Shown here: positions 32,834-45,596 of the stretch, piece after piece
How the letters are laid out: the number at the start of each line of letters is the position of its first letter
Numbering within the stretch: the first letter of the stretch is position 1
From: Hetaerina americana
Lineage: Eukaryota; Arthropoda; Insecta; Odonata; Calopterygidae
Assembly (NCBI GenBank): GCA_022747635.1
Contig: JAKTNV010000115.1
Coordinates: forward strand, 248,001-312,000
Length of the DNA stretch: 64,000 nucleotides
Direction: 5' to 3'
Notes under the pieces: model-generated
What the model saw: only the letters and a program-made list of their open reading frames with translations
Database searches by the model: none
What the model was told of the DNA's origin: nothing
Made by a program: the position numbers and the translations under genes

Positions 32834-35800
32834 TACATAAATAAGTTATTGGTGTGCAACTGATGTTTTATTTTATTACTTGATATTCGTTTTTTTTTAA
32901 AAGTATGGAAAAAGCGTTGTGCCGGACAGCTCAAACTCTCTATCTGGGTAAATTCCTGTCCATCTAGGTTTCAAAATGTGGCTTCTTATCATACTTATCC
33001 ACATCATATAACTCCAGCCTTTTATTGTAAAATTTTTGAAAGTTTTACCTATTGTTAAATTGTGAAACGTTTTGAATATATCTATTTTATGATGTTGAAT
33101 TGGTAGATCACCATGCACTTTCGTATGCCACAAATTAATTTATAACGCTTGAATTTGGTGTGACCCCCATTAACACGACTTTTGAATTAGGAAATTTATC
33201 ATTGGTAATTTGCGTTCCTATTTTTTCCCCGAAAATTTTGTTTGCAATAGCTCTCATTCTCTTGTCGCAACAGAATTGAAAAATATTCCTGGTCTCTTTA
33301 AAATCATATCGAATTATTATTGATTGAAACTTTCCGCAATTTGTTCCAAATGCTTAAAACTTCATCGTAACATGGGATAGCTATTGTGGAATAATACATC
33401 TTATTCACTTTGATCCATTAAACGCACGCTCCTCGCAAAATCATCACCAGATCATTTATAATAGCCAAGAATAAAAATTTCCGTTCAGCGAATTTTTTTT
33501 TACTACTCCAACATTGCGACTGTAGAGCACAGATCATCCAAATCCATGTTGTGCCTTTGACGACCTAAAGTAATGAAATAAATTCAAATTAGAAAATCTG
33601 GTGGGACCCATTTGACAAAAAAATTCTTCTCGGTCCAGAGGTAACTCATAAATTTAAATGAACCGTTTAATATTTAACGTTATCGTCTGCCTTTCATTAT
33701 TTAATCCGGGGCGCGTGAATTTTATCTGTAGCCCTTCAAACGTCCAGTTAGAGAGCCGTGTATCAATGCTTTCAATATGGCAGGAAGTAGACGAGAACCA
33801 CTGCTTTCAGTGATTTGTTGTTTCCTCACCATTATTTTTTTCTCATTCCTATTGCCGTGTTCAGATATCAAGTGATCCATACTTGGTGGATAAAAAACTT
33901 TAGATTGAATAATAGACTTTATCTAAGTGAATTACTTCTACGTTTTATCATGCAAAAACTATCATATCAGTTGATGTCTTAGGATATCCATTTCTGTTCG
34001 ATTTATGTACTTGTAACTTCAAATTTGGATTCAGTGGAATAGCAGGGAAGATAGCGGTCCTTGGCCAAAGGCTGGGAATAAGGAAAAGCAGCTGCCAACT
34101 GGCGCTGAGCAAGTTTTTATACGCTTATCAATCCGACATAGAATAAATGGGTTTATTTTAGAGTGTTAAGATTTTCGGTGTGACATATTAAAATGCAATC
34201 CTGTTTTCATTTGATTAAGAGAAAAATACTCTCTGTCAACATTTGATTTCTCTATTATTACCTTGTGGGTAATATCTAAATCTGTTTACTAATGAAGTGA
34301 AAACAAGTTTATTAAATTGCACCCTTTGTTGTATAGGATGTATGGTAAATCAAATAAATCCGAAAATACCCTCAAAGATTTAATTAGCACCATTGTGTGA
34401 ACGTGCCCTTTAAATTATACCAACCTGCTTCTAAACGATGGGCATTTTCCACCAAAAGGTTTTGATGGCATCCAGTCTGTGAAGTTTTCAACACTAGGTA
34501 CATCTGCTTTGATTTCACATTAAATGCGGACTAAACCCTACATTCGTCTCTTACCTTTACATCCCCATGTTAAGAAAAGGAATATAATGATCCAGGCTCA
34601 AAAAATCTACGTGGAAATTATGCATATTCCAGTCATTTCACGGCACGGATTATACTGCCCTCACTAGAAACAATTAGTTTATAATGCATTTTCGGTTCCT
34701 TTGGACCCTGTGAGAATAATTAAAAAAATAAATGAAGCAATACTCCAAATTTTATTTTCCAATTTAGGCTACCGCAGATTATTATCATTTAATCATATTT
34801 CCCTGAAATAAAGCTTCGAAGATATGCCTGGCAAATAAACTGGAGAGCGAAATATAATTTAGTCTCTTCACCTCTTTCATCATTTCATCCACCCAAGATA
34901 ATTAAAATGATTTCCTATTGGGATGGAGGAAGAATATCTCATTTAATGCTTTTTGCTCAATTGCAATAAACATCCAACTCTTCCTCAATGTAGAAAGCAT
35001 TCGGGTATCGCAAATGACATCCGTAGGAGATAATTTCGATATATCCGCTTTAAACGATCGATTGCTCACGAAAATTAGCGTATCGCTCTGTTTTATGGGT
35101 TACCTCGTGAACTATCCTCCTTAAGCATGTCCTTAAAGAATTGCGAAAAGGACCTTTGAGTTTGGGGTTGGGATGAGAGGCATTGGAAGGGGGGGAGAGT
35201 GGAACTTCGATGTAACGTGAATGAGGGATGAGATTGAAGGTGAAGTTTGAGCATGGGGCGGCGAAGGATGAGGGAGATTATGGTAACCACCAGCATCATA
35301 ATCCTTTCAAGGGTCATATAATACGATTCCGCTGGGTGTAACGACACGATTGTTATTCACAGCCCCTCCCCAGAGTGACATTGACCTTTCCTGTAGTTAC
35401 TCGTCTCCATTCCTCCCTCCTCGCACCCAAAAGTGACAGGTCCCATACCCCAGACACAATTCCGTCCTTGCAAAGTCATTCGTCTGCCGTTAAGGGATCG
35501 TAACCTTCGGCCTGGAAATCGAAACGTCTATTCAATGGTTATTGCACGCGTGTTTTGCGTGCTAATTTCTCCAGGTTTTAACTGAAAGTCTCAAGATGGT
35601 GGAAGATCGGTGTTGACTCTGTCTTTTTGTGCCAGTTTAATTAACTGCATTTTTTTCGTGGGTGGGAAATAAATCTTCTATTTCTTGATCGCTAACGACG
35701 TCAATTATTTAAGTCGAACTGCTACGTCTTAGGTTATCTGCGTGACCTTTTAGCACATTGCTGCACATTTCAATCGGCGTTTTAGTATATCGGGTCGAGC

Positions 35801-35834
35801 TTTTGGCTGTCTACTTGAATTTAGGAGGGGGATG

Positions 35835-35995
35835 CCCCTGGGCACTCCCGACTAATCCGGTGGTGTGCGATTTTCTGGCCACCAGAAGTTCCTGGAAGTC
35901 CTCGCGCGGAAGGGAAAAGGAACTTTCCACTCTACCCTGGATGTTTGATTTTCACACTCCTTAGAGTTAAGGACGAGGTGAGCTCTTTCCACACC
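35835..35995 (+). repeat. SINE family A, body fragment
   Basis: GATTTTCTGG, AAGTTCCTGG, GGGAAA, CTACCCTGGATGTTTGATTT and TCACAC occur in the same order as in the SINE copies at 41.1 and 37.0 kb, ending in a GAGCTCTTTCC-like tail where those have GTGAACTCTGC. No tRNA-like head is preserved. Confidence 0.55.
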
Positions 35996-36940
35996 TTTCA
36001 AACCAATCTGCCAACTGATGACTCTGATTTTGGTCGGATTAGGACAAAGATAGGAGAGCGCTATGTGGAGGAGGAAGAGAGGAAAAAAGGTTTATACCAT
36101 GGTGTTATAAGCCTCAAGTAATAACGAATGGTGACGCGCAAGGGGCATACATATATCAAAGACACTGAACATTTGTATTTTATAACTTTTTATCCCTCTA
36201 CCCTATTTTTACTTTACATTTTTAGGACAAACCGTAAAATTTTTACGTCTATAGTTTTGTAGGGGAGAAGAGACAGGTGATGGGTTAATATCATTGCTAT
36301 GGGTATGAGGGAAGAAAAAGTGAATGTACGGAAAGGAGGGATTAAAGAAGGGGAGGAGAAGCTCCTTGGCTGTAGTTTCAATGTTCCTCAGTTATATTTG
36401 GTTGCTTTTATTTTAAATATATTATTTCAAGATCATGGTCAGGGTTGTTTAGGGCTTTGTGAAATTGTTAAAGTTTTAGCGGTAATTGTCATGAACACAA
36501 TTGCTCATAATATTCATAATTTCCACCTAATGATGGTCAAGTTTTCATTCTTTTTTTAATAGATGTTGTTGAATAATTAAATGCTCTATGAATTCTATGG
36601 TTGTCGGCTCAACTTGATGGAACTTCATGATGAAAAGTGAATGATAATGATGATGCCCAGTATTAGAAGAAATCGATCTTTTTAAAATAAAAACAAATGG
36701 AACTTACAAAGTTATTATTATTCACTTTGAATGCTATATATTGACAACTCTCAACAAGTTAGCAAGATAAGGTCAAATTCATGAATATTGAAAAAATTTC
36801 CTGTATAACCTTTCGAATCAAGAACTTGGAAGTTTCATAACTAACTGAAAATCAAAAGTTTTCATACATCCACAGTAATTGCCCTGAATTTGGTTTTGAA
36901 AAGTAAGGGCAGAGTTTACTCCCCAAGCAAAATCTTAAGA
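35996..36940. other. no identifiable feature
   Basis: AT-rich; nothing recognised. Confidence 0.4.
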
Positions 36941-37145
36941 CGTGTGAAACTCATACATTCAGGGTAGGCGTGGACCGCTACCTTTCCCTGTGAACCGCCA
37001 TTCGGTTCCGCAGGAAGTACTTGGGACCAGAAAAGTTCACACCGCTAAGATCTGTAAGTATGATTTTCCAAGGCTATCGAAATGGGATTTGAACCCGGGA
37101 CACAGTCCGGTTAGCAGCCGGCTGTTGACGGGGGTCCCAGCTTAA
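36941..37145 (-). repeat. tRNA-derived SINE family A, inverted copy
   Basis: On the minus strand the head contains CCCGGGTTCAAATCCC, a strong B box, preceded by an AGC-GGCTGCTAACCGG-like arm. The body shows TTCTGGTCCCAAG, TTCCTGCGGAACC, CACAGGGAAAG, CTACCCTGAATGTATGAGTT and TCACACG, in the same order as the 41.1-kb copy. Confidence 0.7.
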
Positions 37146-38118
37146 TTCCACCCGCTAAATAAGTTTAAACACAGACTAAAGGTGTCGATGCAGAAACCCC
37201 TTTTTCACATCGCCCGGGGGTCGGCGTGTAGTACTTGAGATACTTTCCTGGCGGCACACAAACAGAGGGCGGGGGGACAATCGAATTATCCCCGAGTAGA
37301 AGCTGGGAATCGTAATCCAGGCCATACGAATTTGGAATCTGAAAGTCTCCATCCTCTCCGTACTGGCCGAGTCCATGTGAAGGTTAGAGAGTTAAGTGTA
37401 GCGTACTTGCACGTATCTAGATTAATTACGCCATCAGTCGCGCATGAGATATGGCAGCCATCCATGATTTACAACTGTACTTAAAATTTTATCAGTTTTG
37501 CTTGCGGGCGCGTGCTCTCGCGACAATTAATTTCCACGGAGTGTGCTATTTTCCATCCGTTGAGCTCAATAGTTTTGAAACAGTGTGAAACAATTGAGAA
37601 ATCGTACCTCACAGTCGCTTTAAAGTTTGTGTTTCTCTACAGATTCTCGGTTGAGTTTCCGAAAAATTAGGGCAAGTGGGCTCGCGCTTTCTTCGGCAAC
37701 TCTTTAAAAGTTAGGGACACATTTTATTGTCAGAGCTGTAGAGATTTTTTTGGAATCGTTATTATTAAGTTATGATTTTAAATATCGAGTGCGGAATAAT
37801 GGGCAGTGATTATATTTACTTTTTCGATTGCATCTCAGCTATTAAAATGTTTATGTTCAAATTGCTTACTACTTCTTTGATTCCAATCGGGGAAAAGATT
37901 TTGAAAGAAAATTATGACACGAGCTTTAAAAAAATCGTTATTTTTACTTACATATACCAGTAGACAATTGAATTCTATTCGAATGTAAGTTTTTCGATGA
38001 ATTTTCAAAACCGTAAACCTGTTACTCGTTTCACAAAATATACAATTATGTTTATCCAAAGGAAATTTTTTACAAAATTAATATTTCAAACAACTTTTTG
38101 CACGGGTTCAATTTCTGT
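37146..38118. other. no identifiable feature
   Basis: Nothing recognised beyond the SINE edge. Confidence 0.4.
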
Positions 38119-38119
38119 C

Positions 38120-38560
38120 TAAATCAAAACCACAAAGTCTAGCAACCTACTCTCTACATCAGGTCCTTCTAAATCTCTGAGTACTTCCTTCCTCCCTTCG
38201 TCCCGTCCAACATCCTTGTCCTGTTACTGCCCTTTCCTCGTTTGCCTGACATTCTCCCCTCTATCACAGTCTTCAACATCCCACTGCCGGTCAACACCCC
38301 CTTCATCCACTTTTCCTTCCTCCATAGGATTGCTCCCAACAAACCCCTCTCTTCGCCCACCATACCAAGTACTTCCTCGTTTGTTTTCTTCTCTGTCCAT
38401 TTCACCTTCTCCATTCTTCTCCACACACACATTTCAAAAGCATCCAGTCTACGTCTATCCTCCTGCTTCAATGACCACGTTTCCGCGCCGTACATAGCTA
38501 CGCTCCATATCAAAGTTTTTTACGAATCTTTTCCTAATATCCTTACTCAATAATAATAAT
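38120..38560 (-). pseudogene. LINE C-terminal fragment, inverted
   Basis: Minus strand: KNFDMERS in a shifted frame leads into MYGAETWSLKQEDRRRLDAF, MCVWRRMEKVKWTEKKTNEE, LKTVIEGRMSGKRGKGSN and GGRKYSEI, a closer relative of the 20-kb copy than of the others. At its 5' side it meets AATAATAATAATTAT and a long (AT)n block. Its 3' end diverges about 38120, before the usual CCTACC/GGTAG terminus, so it is truncated at both ends. Confidence 0.8.
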
Positions 38561-38562
38561 TA

Positions 38563-38633
<71 letters not shown>
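38561..38633. repeat. (AT)n microsatellite
   Basis: About 70 bases of TA dinucleotide directly at the 5' end of the LINE fragment. Confidence 0.97.
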
Positions 38634-38637
<4 letters not shown>

Positions 38638-39470
38638 AGCGTATAACTATTTCTGAACTAGTAAAATAATGTTTTACTCTAAGAGGACCCTGTTAACACT
38701 CAGGTGCCATCGAATCTGCACTCGGTTATACCTACTTATTCCTCATCGTGTATCAAAGATTCCAGCCGTGGAGTGAAGCCTTTTTCAACCATTCAAGTAA
38801 CCAGTATCATATTCAACCATAATTTAGCTAATTACTCGGAAGTACGTTCATTCAACTGTTTGAATAATCATGGTAGACGAGAAAATGGCTTAATCAGGTC
38901 ACATATTTACGCAATTTGAAAGTAATTAATCAGATTACTAAACAACCCCATTTATATTTTCCTGTTTGGTTGCTTGACTTAGATATCATTTAGACATTTT
39001 AATTGAGGCATTTTAAAGAACTGCCTATGCTTTCAAAGCAATTTGAAGAAACCATCTTTTTTCCGTAATTTTTCATCTCGATTCAAAAAATTGATATCTC
39101 TTCCTGAAATATTTCTCGTTGGAAATTAAAATGGCAATTCTTTCAATGAGTCTTGTTGAAATTGAATGACTTAAAGATGATTTGTTATTCAAAACTAAAG
39201 CAGGTTAATAGTTTTATGTCATTCATGGAACCTTGAGGTAGAATACTCAATCAGACGTGCTGAATGAATAGTGAGCATATATTTTTGTATTTGAGTGATT
39301 TATCATGCAAAAGTGTATTTTTTGTTATTCTAGCTTTATAGGTTAATGTGTTATGAATATGTAGTACACGGTTTTTGACTCTAATATTACGTTAGGGACA
39401 GTCGTTACAAGTTGATGCATGTTCAATTCGCCTGTGTTAGGTCATTGAAAAATTTTTCCCCGCAAGTGTT
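38634..39470. other. no identifiable feature
   Basis: AT-rich; nothing recognised. Confidence 0.4.
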
Positions 39471-40070
39471 GAAGGTGTGTTCAATAAATTACGGGGATTC
39501 AAGTTTTTTGGAAAGAATTTTATTTATTCGTCTTTGTCAATGTTATCCCTATGGTAGTAGTCACCATTATATATTATACACTTATGCCCAAATCACTTAA
39601 ATCTCGAAAATATTTGGAACTCGATCTTTTACCTAGTTTTTAGCTCTCTTAGCGGTGCGTTTTTAGTCTCATCTATGCTTGGAAATGACGAATTAATCTT
39701 CTTACGACCTCTTTTTAGACTGACTATTTTAGACTGACCTTCAAAGTTATCTTTATTTTTAGGAACAGAAAACAGTCACACGGGGCCATGTCTGGCGAAT
39801 ATGAACACTATGACATCATTTCAGTGCTGTTTTTGACCCATAATTCACGAATTAGCAGTGTGAGCAGGTGCCTTATCGGGGTGTTGCAAAAGCCATGCAT
39901 TGTTTCGCCACAAATACGGGCGTTTTTTCGTATTGCTTCACACAAAACTTGTAAGTAGTACTCGCTATTGATCGTTTGAACTTGTAGCAAGAATTCATGG
40001 TGCCCTTTACCGTGCGCTATACACTATGCGAAATTCTAAGAATCCCATTCATTTTTTTGAACACACCTCG
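39471..40070 (-). mobile_element. internally deleted mariner relic, about 600 bp
   Basis: Inverted ends GAAGGTGTGTTCAA (left) and TTGAACACACCTCG (right) close the element, and both are followed inward by GGGATTC. Inside, minus-strand codons TINSEYYLQVLCEAIRKNAR then ICGETMHGFC match the middle of mariner transposase (compare VNKEYYLGVMRRLREAIRRK in the 56-kb copy). The N-terminal HTH and the catalytic aspartate blocks are largely missing or frame-shifted. Confidence 0.7.
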
Positions 40071-40555
40071 TTCATATAAATCTGCACAATACTCCGCAAT
40101 CCGCCCCCTAAGAGTGTGACGGGGTTTGTTAGGGGAAAATTAATGTATTCAGAAATACTAGTTCATACGTGCTTGAAAATATATTGTCTAGTATACAAAA
40201 AACTTGAGCATACACATAAACACAAAATTTTACAAATCTTGCAATTATCAATAATTGTGTGTTTGGCTAGATTATTAAATTTTAATCTTTAATGTTCGGG
40301 CGCCTGGGTTCGATTTCGTATCCTGCGCGGGAAGAAGGATTGAATCTCTCTTTGAGAGTGTCTACCTCTCTATATTTTGTCCCGTTGGTTGAATACATCA
40401 ATTAACATTTGGTGCCATAGTAATTTTCGTGGTGTCGCAAGAATAAGGTTTCCTTTATCTTCCTAAAAGCCTGGCCTGATCTCTTAGAGGGTCAAGAGGC
40501 TCTCGGTCCAAATACCCCCAACATAGCCTTCACGCTTACTCTCTTCTCGAGGCAA
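40071..40555. other. no gene; possible SINE B box
   Basis: CTGGGTTCGATTTCG at about 40306-40320 resembles a B box; no head or body is recognised. Confidence 0.35.
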
Positions 40556-40559
40556 TTTT

Positions 40560-40790
40560 CAAAGAAAACTATCGTATTTTCCCTGAACCTTATTTAATTC
40601 CTTAATTAACACCTTCTCCCATGATTCCCCGATACTTTCCGCATATTACAAAATGTGGCCTGACTAAAGCGTGGTAACACCTCTCTCATACTCCTTCATT
40701 ACATTTGCCTACAACTCTTCTGTTGAAACCCAGCTTCTTTAAGGCCGACTCACGCATATAGTATTTCTTATGTGAGTGACTCATGAGGGT
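40560..40790 (-). pseudogene. CR1/Jockey-type LINE RT C-terminal fragment
   Basis: Minus strand reads SHKKYYMRESALKKLGFNRR then VVGKCNEGV and ERCYHALVRPHFV. The LGFNRR and Y-x-x-LVRPH blocks are characteristic of the RT thumb region of CR1 and Jockey-like LINEs, a group separate from the one at 5-7 kb. Too short to place further. Confidence 0.6.
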
Positions 40791-41107
40791 TTTAATGTCA
40801 GATTAACTCCTTTGACCTTTCCTGAAATTCTTAATCCAATTCCGTCTGTTTTATGATCTAATTTTTACACTGAGAAACAAGAATAAAAGACATAGAGCTT
40901 AGCCTGACCTATAGGGAGGATGAGGGGCACTCATCTCTTTCACGAGATATTCATCAACAACATTCATCATTTACGATCATGCATTGTGACTGTATCGTGG
41001 TCCATGCTGTGGTATAACATCCAGCCTTTTTTTTTTAAATATGCCCTCTTGCAATTGGTATGATCTTGCAATATATTCATTAATTTACCTATCGTATTAT
41101 GTAAAAG

Positions 41108-41312
41108 GGGGTACGCGGTAGTCAAGGGGTAGAGCACAGGAGGACCCGGGTTCGATTCCCGGGCAAGTCTCTCTGGCCAACCTCAGCTGTGTGATTCTTT
41201 GGATACCAAATCTTCCTGGGAAACCATAACTGGCACAGGGAAAGAAACTGCCCCCCTACCCTGATGTGTGAATTTCACACGCCGTCGGGCTTAGTACTGG
41301 GTGAACTCTGCT
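41108..41312 (+). repeat. tRNA-derived SINE family A, best copy
   Basis: A tRNA-like head carries an A-box-like GCGGTAGTCAAGGGGTAGAG and a B box GGGTTCGATTCCC (41148-41160) with a matching GGGC stem. The body follows: TTGGATACC, TTCCTGGGAAACC, CACAGGGAAAG, CTACCCTGATGTGTGAATTT, CACACG and GGTGAACTCTGC. SINEs of this type are transcribed by pol III from the internal boxes and copied by LINE reverse transcriptase in trans. Confidence 0.75.
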
Positions 41313-41499
41313 AACACCTAAACCGAAATTCGGGTTGATTACTGTGTTTATGGTTTATTATGTGAAGGCATATTTGGCCGCCGGAACAGCAGAAATTCCA
41401 CAATTGCGTGTAGAAAATAATTATCATAAATATGCCAAGTTTTTCAGCGATAGCAATCGGTTCTATTATTAATCTAGTAGATACCAGATAAATTTTCGT
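41313..41499. other. spacer between SINEs
   Basis: No recognised feature. Confidence 0.35.
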
Positions 41500-41720
41500 G
41501 GATAATGTACTGGCTACCCACCATGAGGGCTCGGGTGTGAACCCCGGATGTGGCAAGAGTTTTTGATGTTATCCAGATTGGGGTGGGGCATTTAATTGTA
41601 GATCCCTCGGTACCTGTTGTCAAGACTAGGAAAATTCCGACGCCGGTTTCCTCTCCACCCTTCCTCCTCGTTCCTTGAACATCCTACCCCAACCACGAAA
41701 GTACCCACCTCTCCCTAATA
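41500..41720 (+). repeat. SINE family B copy
   Basis: A decayed tRNA-like head (GGGCTCGGGTGTGAACCCCG) precedes a body ending CCGACGCCGGTTTC, CTCTCCACCCTTCCTCCT. The same end, inverted, is present at 42420-42680. Confidence 0.6.
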
Positions 41721-42419
41721 GCAATGAGCCATAATAATCTACTGGTAATCTTCCCTAGTGACCATTGCTATTACTGATGCAATTTGTGTACCTGGTACGT
41801 ATGTATTTACTGATTCAATCACAACCTTAGCTATTATCATCATGATTTTTCCTCAGTACATATGCTCGCTCGCGCTTATCGGGCTTACTTTACTGGAAAC
41901 TTCAATGGAACTGCATCTGAAAATTGAAATAAGGGTCGAAAAATGTTCCGTCGATACGAGTTGGAGGTAAATTTTCCTTCATCTTGCCTTACAGTGAGCG
42001 TAAACAGACCAAAAGATATAAGACGTAATAAAACTGGTCTTCAGCAGTGTTCCATACCAGGCTTGTCTAAATATGTTTTCTTTTCTCGCCAGCGGAAGGT
42101 AGTATAAGATTATTATAACGAGCAAGGGGTGAAACTATACCAATTTTATACTCGATGTAAAAAAGGAGTGAGCTGCCAACTCAGATCGCCTTAAATAGAC
42201 GGGCCTGCTCAGCTACTACGCAAATGAAGGCAGAATCATCAACCCACGTAAATAAACGACCGATTGCTAGCGAAACAGCTCATCCATCAGAGGCATGAGC
42301 ATGATTAGAATGGAGTCAAATAAAAGACAACTACGCCGACTTAAAACCGCGCGCCACATAGTAACCCACCCAATTCTCAGAACCGTTACCTCATAATTGG
42401 ATTCAAGTAGTAGTAGTTT
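41721..42419. other. no identifiable feature
   Basis: Nothing recognised. Confidence 0.4.
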
Positions 42420-42680
42420 TGAGGGGAGGCGACCGACAGCTAAGGTCATTTGCGCCATAGGGGATGGACAGGAAAGGATGAAGGGTGGAGAGAAACCCGG
42501 CGTCGGCATTAGCCTACTCTTTACGAAAGGCGCCAAGGGGTCCGCAGTTTAACGTCCCATCCGACGGACGGCGTACTCACTCAAAGTGCCCTCCACAAAG
42601 CACCTCAAGTAGGGATCGAGATACCTCTGAAAAATATTCAACACCGCCGGGATTTGAACTTGGATTCAAATAGACAAACA
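42420..42680 (-). repeat. SINE family B, inverted copy
   Basis: On the minus strand: CAAGTTCAAATCCCGGCGG (B box) near the head, then GTCCGTCGGATGGGACGTTA, GGCGCCTTTCGTAAAGAGTA, CCGACGCCGGGTTTCTCTCC and ACCCTTCATCC. The CCGTCGGATGGGACGTTAA phrase is a conserved SINE body element seen in other arthropods to my knowledge. Confidence 0.65.
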
Positions 42681-43437
42681 TAATATAACCACGTAATCGT
42701 GAAATTTTATTATTAGAATCTTCATTAATTTTATCCCATTGCCGGTCATTGCCGAAACGAACTTCTTTTAATTGATAATAATGATTCATAAAGCTCATTT
42801 TTAAACTGAAGTATGATAATTATAGCTTTACTACGTGTGTACTCCGTGAAGTAGTGCTATTTTTTCCATAGTGGGTTTGGGTTAGAAGGAGAGGGAACTC
42901 GGTCGTTGCGTTTGTTTCTTTGGTCTGCATCATATCATCTCACTAAGTTCACGTTGGAATTGTGAACTGGCCAAGAGATACTAAAGTAATGAAAAAAAAC
43001 GCGCTTGGGCGTGGCGCTATCGAGGTCTCATAGGGATCTACGTATCAAATGGCAAGTTAAATGGACCTGCAGATCCGTCTAATCACCGGGGTTTTTTTTA
43101 ATATGATCCCACCAAGGTATAACCTCGAAAGGAGCGGGCTGCTCTGTCCACCCTCTAGGTGAGGGCTGAGCGTACAAATATACCTAGTTTGCAACTATAC
43201 GCACATATTACAAAACCCCAAGTTCCTCTTCAAATACATCCGGCTGTACTATCTCAAAATCAATGTTCAAATGTTAAAGTTATCTATGAAATTCAAGTCT
43301 GGAAAATTACTCTTAATCCTCAAAATATTTCAATTTATTCACACGTCCATATACACGTATTTATCACATTTATGTGTGCGATATAATTTTGCTAATTTTG
43401 GAATACTGGAAAAGTGGACCAGGGAATATATACCCCC
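42681..43437. other. no identifiable feature
   Basis: Nothing recognised. Confidence 0.4.
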
Positions 43438-43482
<45 letters not shown>

Positions 43483-43485
43483 TAT
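43438..43485. repeat. (AT)n microsatellite with CA end
   Basis: TA dinucleotide followed by ACACACATATATATG. The next bases (GTTGGAGGAAACGTCGAGCTG at 43531-43551) vaguely recall the GAAA-box side of the other repeat modules. Confidence 0.9.
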
Positions 43486-43760
43486 GTATACATATTTCGG
43501 TGTATGTGTGTGTGACCATTCAGACACACTGTTGGAGGAAACGTCGAGCTGTGGCACAAACGACAACACATAGTAAATATTACATATACACTTTTGAATC
43601 TTAGATACAAATAGAAAGGGCTTTAAAATTTGTATTTTCAATCATTTTCCTTTGTTCCAATAGTGTGGCATGGCAACGAAAACGTTAATTATAGATGCGT
43701 GTCTATTTTTTGTGTGTCAATTAAAAATTCTATGAGAGTATATTAGAAAACATTTTCTTC

Positions 43761-43817
43761 AGCGGGACTTGAACCACGGACCTTCGACTCGCCAAACTGA
43801 TGATCTACTAATCAGCA
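43761..43817 (-). repeat. tRNA-like SINE head or tRNA pseudogene
   Basis: Minus strand shows GATTAGTAGATCATCAGTTTGG (D-arm-like, split here into A-box GATTAGTAGATC and the following bases) and GTGGTTCAAGTCCCGC as a B box. No complete acceptor stem, so not a functional tRNA. Confidence 0.45.
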
Positions 43818-44269
43818 AACTTATCTATTTATTTAACTAAATTGATTAAAGATTTTGCTGCTAGGAATCCGTACCCATCTACCATCCCCATCATCCATGT
43901 GTTTGACTTTTATGTTTTTTTTCCTATTCTTTCATCCGAATATACAACTATATCCACGTGAAATAAAATCGCCATGTGGCGGGTTTTCGTGATCTAGTGT
44001 TTTTATGTGTGTTTGTGTGTGTATACACACACACATAAACGTACATATATTCATAAATATATATTTCCCTCGGTATACTATCTTTGTAGAATATTGCGTA
44101 GTATTGAACCGCATTACCTGTCTACATGTATCCGTCACTGGATTGGAAAACTGTGTTCCACCGATCCTCTGAAGCAGAGATGTGGACGCTTAACTCTCAA
44201 GGGCGTAGTCGGTTATGAAAAACGTTTTTTTACGAAATAGCAGGGGTGATTGTTTCGTTAATGTGCCCA
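43818..44269. other. no gene; small palindromic TG/CA repeat
   Basis: 44007-44038 contains TGTGTGTGTATACACACACA, a small palindromic microsatellite. Nothing else recognised. Confidence 0.5.
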
Positions 44270-45090
44270 GCGGTTACGTGGTGTTTGCGACGACGGAATT
44301 CCGCCGTCAAGCCATTTATCCGAAGCCTTGAATCAAGATGCGTCGGCTATGGAGCGTTGGGTAATGGCACGTATGGGCGATGGCCAAACGGCCACGCGCA
44401 GCCTTAACAGCGCGAGCGTCATCTGTCGGTGACGTCTCCCCATCCTCGGAGCGAATGGCTGGGGTGGGGGATACAAGGGAGGAATATTGATTTATGGAGG
44501 GGGATGGCGGTGGGGTTTGGATATGGGGCCGCGGGGCATTTATAGGATGGGGGTGAGAAGGATTTATCGGCTATCCTTCAACGCCTCCTTCCACTCGAGT
44601 ATCCCCGCGGTTCCCCTTGATCCATTCACTCAGACTCTCCCTCATCCTATTTGCGTATGCATCTCGAAAATAAAAGAAAGAATCGAAAACAAAAGCTATG
44701 GGTTTTTTTTCGGTTCTGTTTTTTCCTGAGCTCCTTTCGCTATCCACACTCCTGGAGACTTTTCTTAGCTGTCCCCGTGGTTACGTGTGGTCCCACTCAC
44801 ATCCCATTTCTGTGCATATAAGTCGTTAGTCCCGCAGTCGCACGCTGAGGGGTGGTACCGTCCTTCACTCCCCCGGAATTTCCCAAAGCTAACCTTCGTA
44901 ATAGAGGAGTACTTTTGTTCAGCAGGATCCCACCAAGTTTTTCAATTGGTTCGAATAATTTAAGTGGTTTAGTCTTGTCACGGCAGGGTGTCGTAGGTGG
45001 GGTTCCATCCCGAGTAGTCCGGGCTAAGCTACTGAGCTCACCTGATTCAGAAGGGATTGCGAGAGCACCCAATGAGCTTTGAAGCAAGAA
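44270..45090. other. GC- and CpG-richer block, unidentified
   Basis: This segment is clearly richer in G, C and CpG than its surroundings (for example GCGACGACGGAATTCCGCCG near 44287). Between 44797 and 45087 both strands are open for 76-96 codons: plus strand VVGGVPSRVVRAKLLSSPDS, minus strand LARTTRDGTPPTTPC. I recognise neither. It may be a CpG-rich regulatory stretch or an unknown repeat. Confidence 0.35.
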
Positions 45091-45267
45091 TGTTTACTTT
45101 GTTTCCCTAACTGATTAAATGATGTATATTGCACTATTATACTAGGCTACGTTATCATATCAATCTACCCGGAGCGAATTTAAAAAGATACGTAGAAATT
45201 CTATCTGATAAATTCAGAAGGAAGTATTTTACGGGTTAGTAATGTTATAATATAGTATTATATATGT
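45091..45267. other. no identifiable feature
   Basis: AT-rich spacer. Confidence 0.4.
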
Positions 45268-45272
45268 AATAT

Positions 45273-45319
<47 letters not shown>

Positions 45320-45528
45320 GACACTTTTCTTAAAGTCTCACGGGCGTGAATATGAAGTTAGCACTAGTGGGCAAAGACAAAGCATAGAAACACACAAGAA
45401 AGAAAAGAAACTCACTAGGTTTCGAATTTTTGGTTGTCCACGCTAGGACTACCGAAAAAAAATATATATAATTATATTTATCCAACACACACACACATAT
45501 AGTATACATATATATGTGTATATATATA

Positions 45529-45596
<68 letters not shown>

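Larger units (their letters stand above)
29791..35830. other. no gene; one dispersed repeat and one old tandem duplication
   Basis: Apart from the two features listed separately at 32.4 and 32.7 kb, I see only AT-rich sequence. Open frames of up to 118 codons show no domain or codon signal. A G-rich antisense patch at 35150-35280 is low-complexity. Confidence 0.4.

Noticed and set aside
41148..41160. tRNA gene at 41.1 kb
   Set aside because: Good B box, but acceptor and anticodon stems do not form; the following body matches other copies, so it is a SINE.
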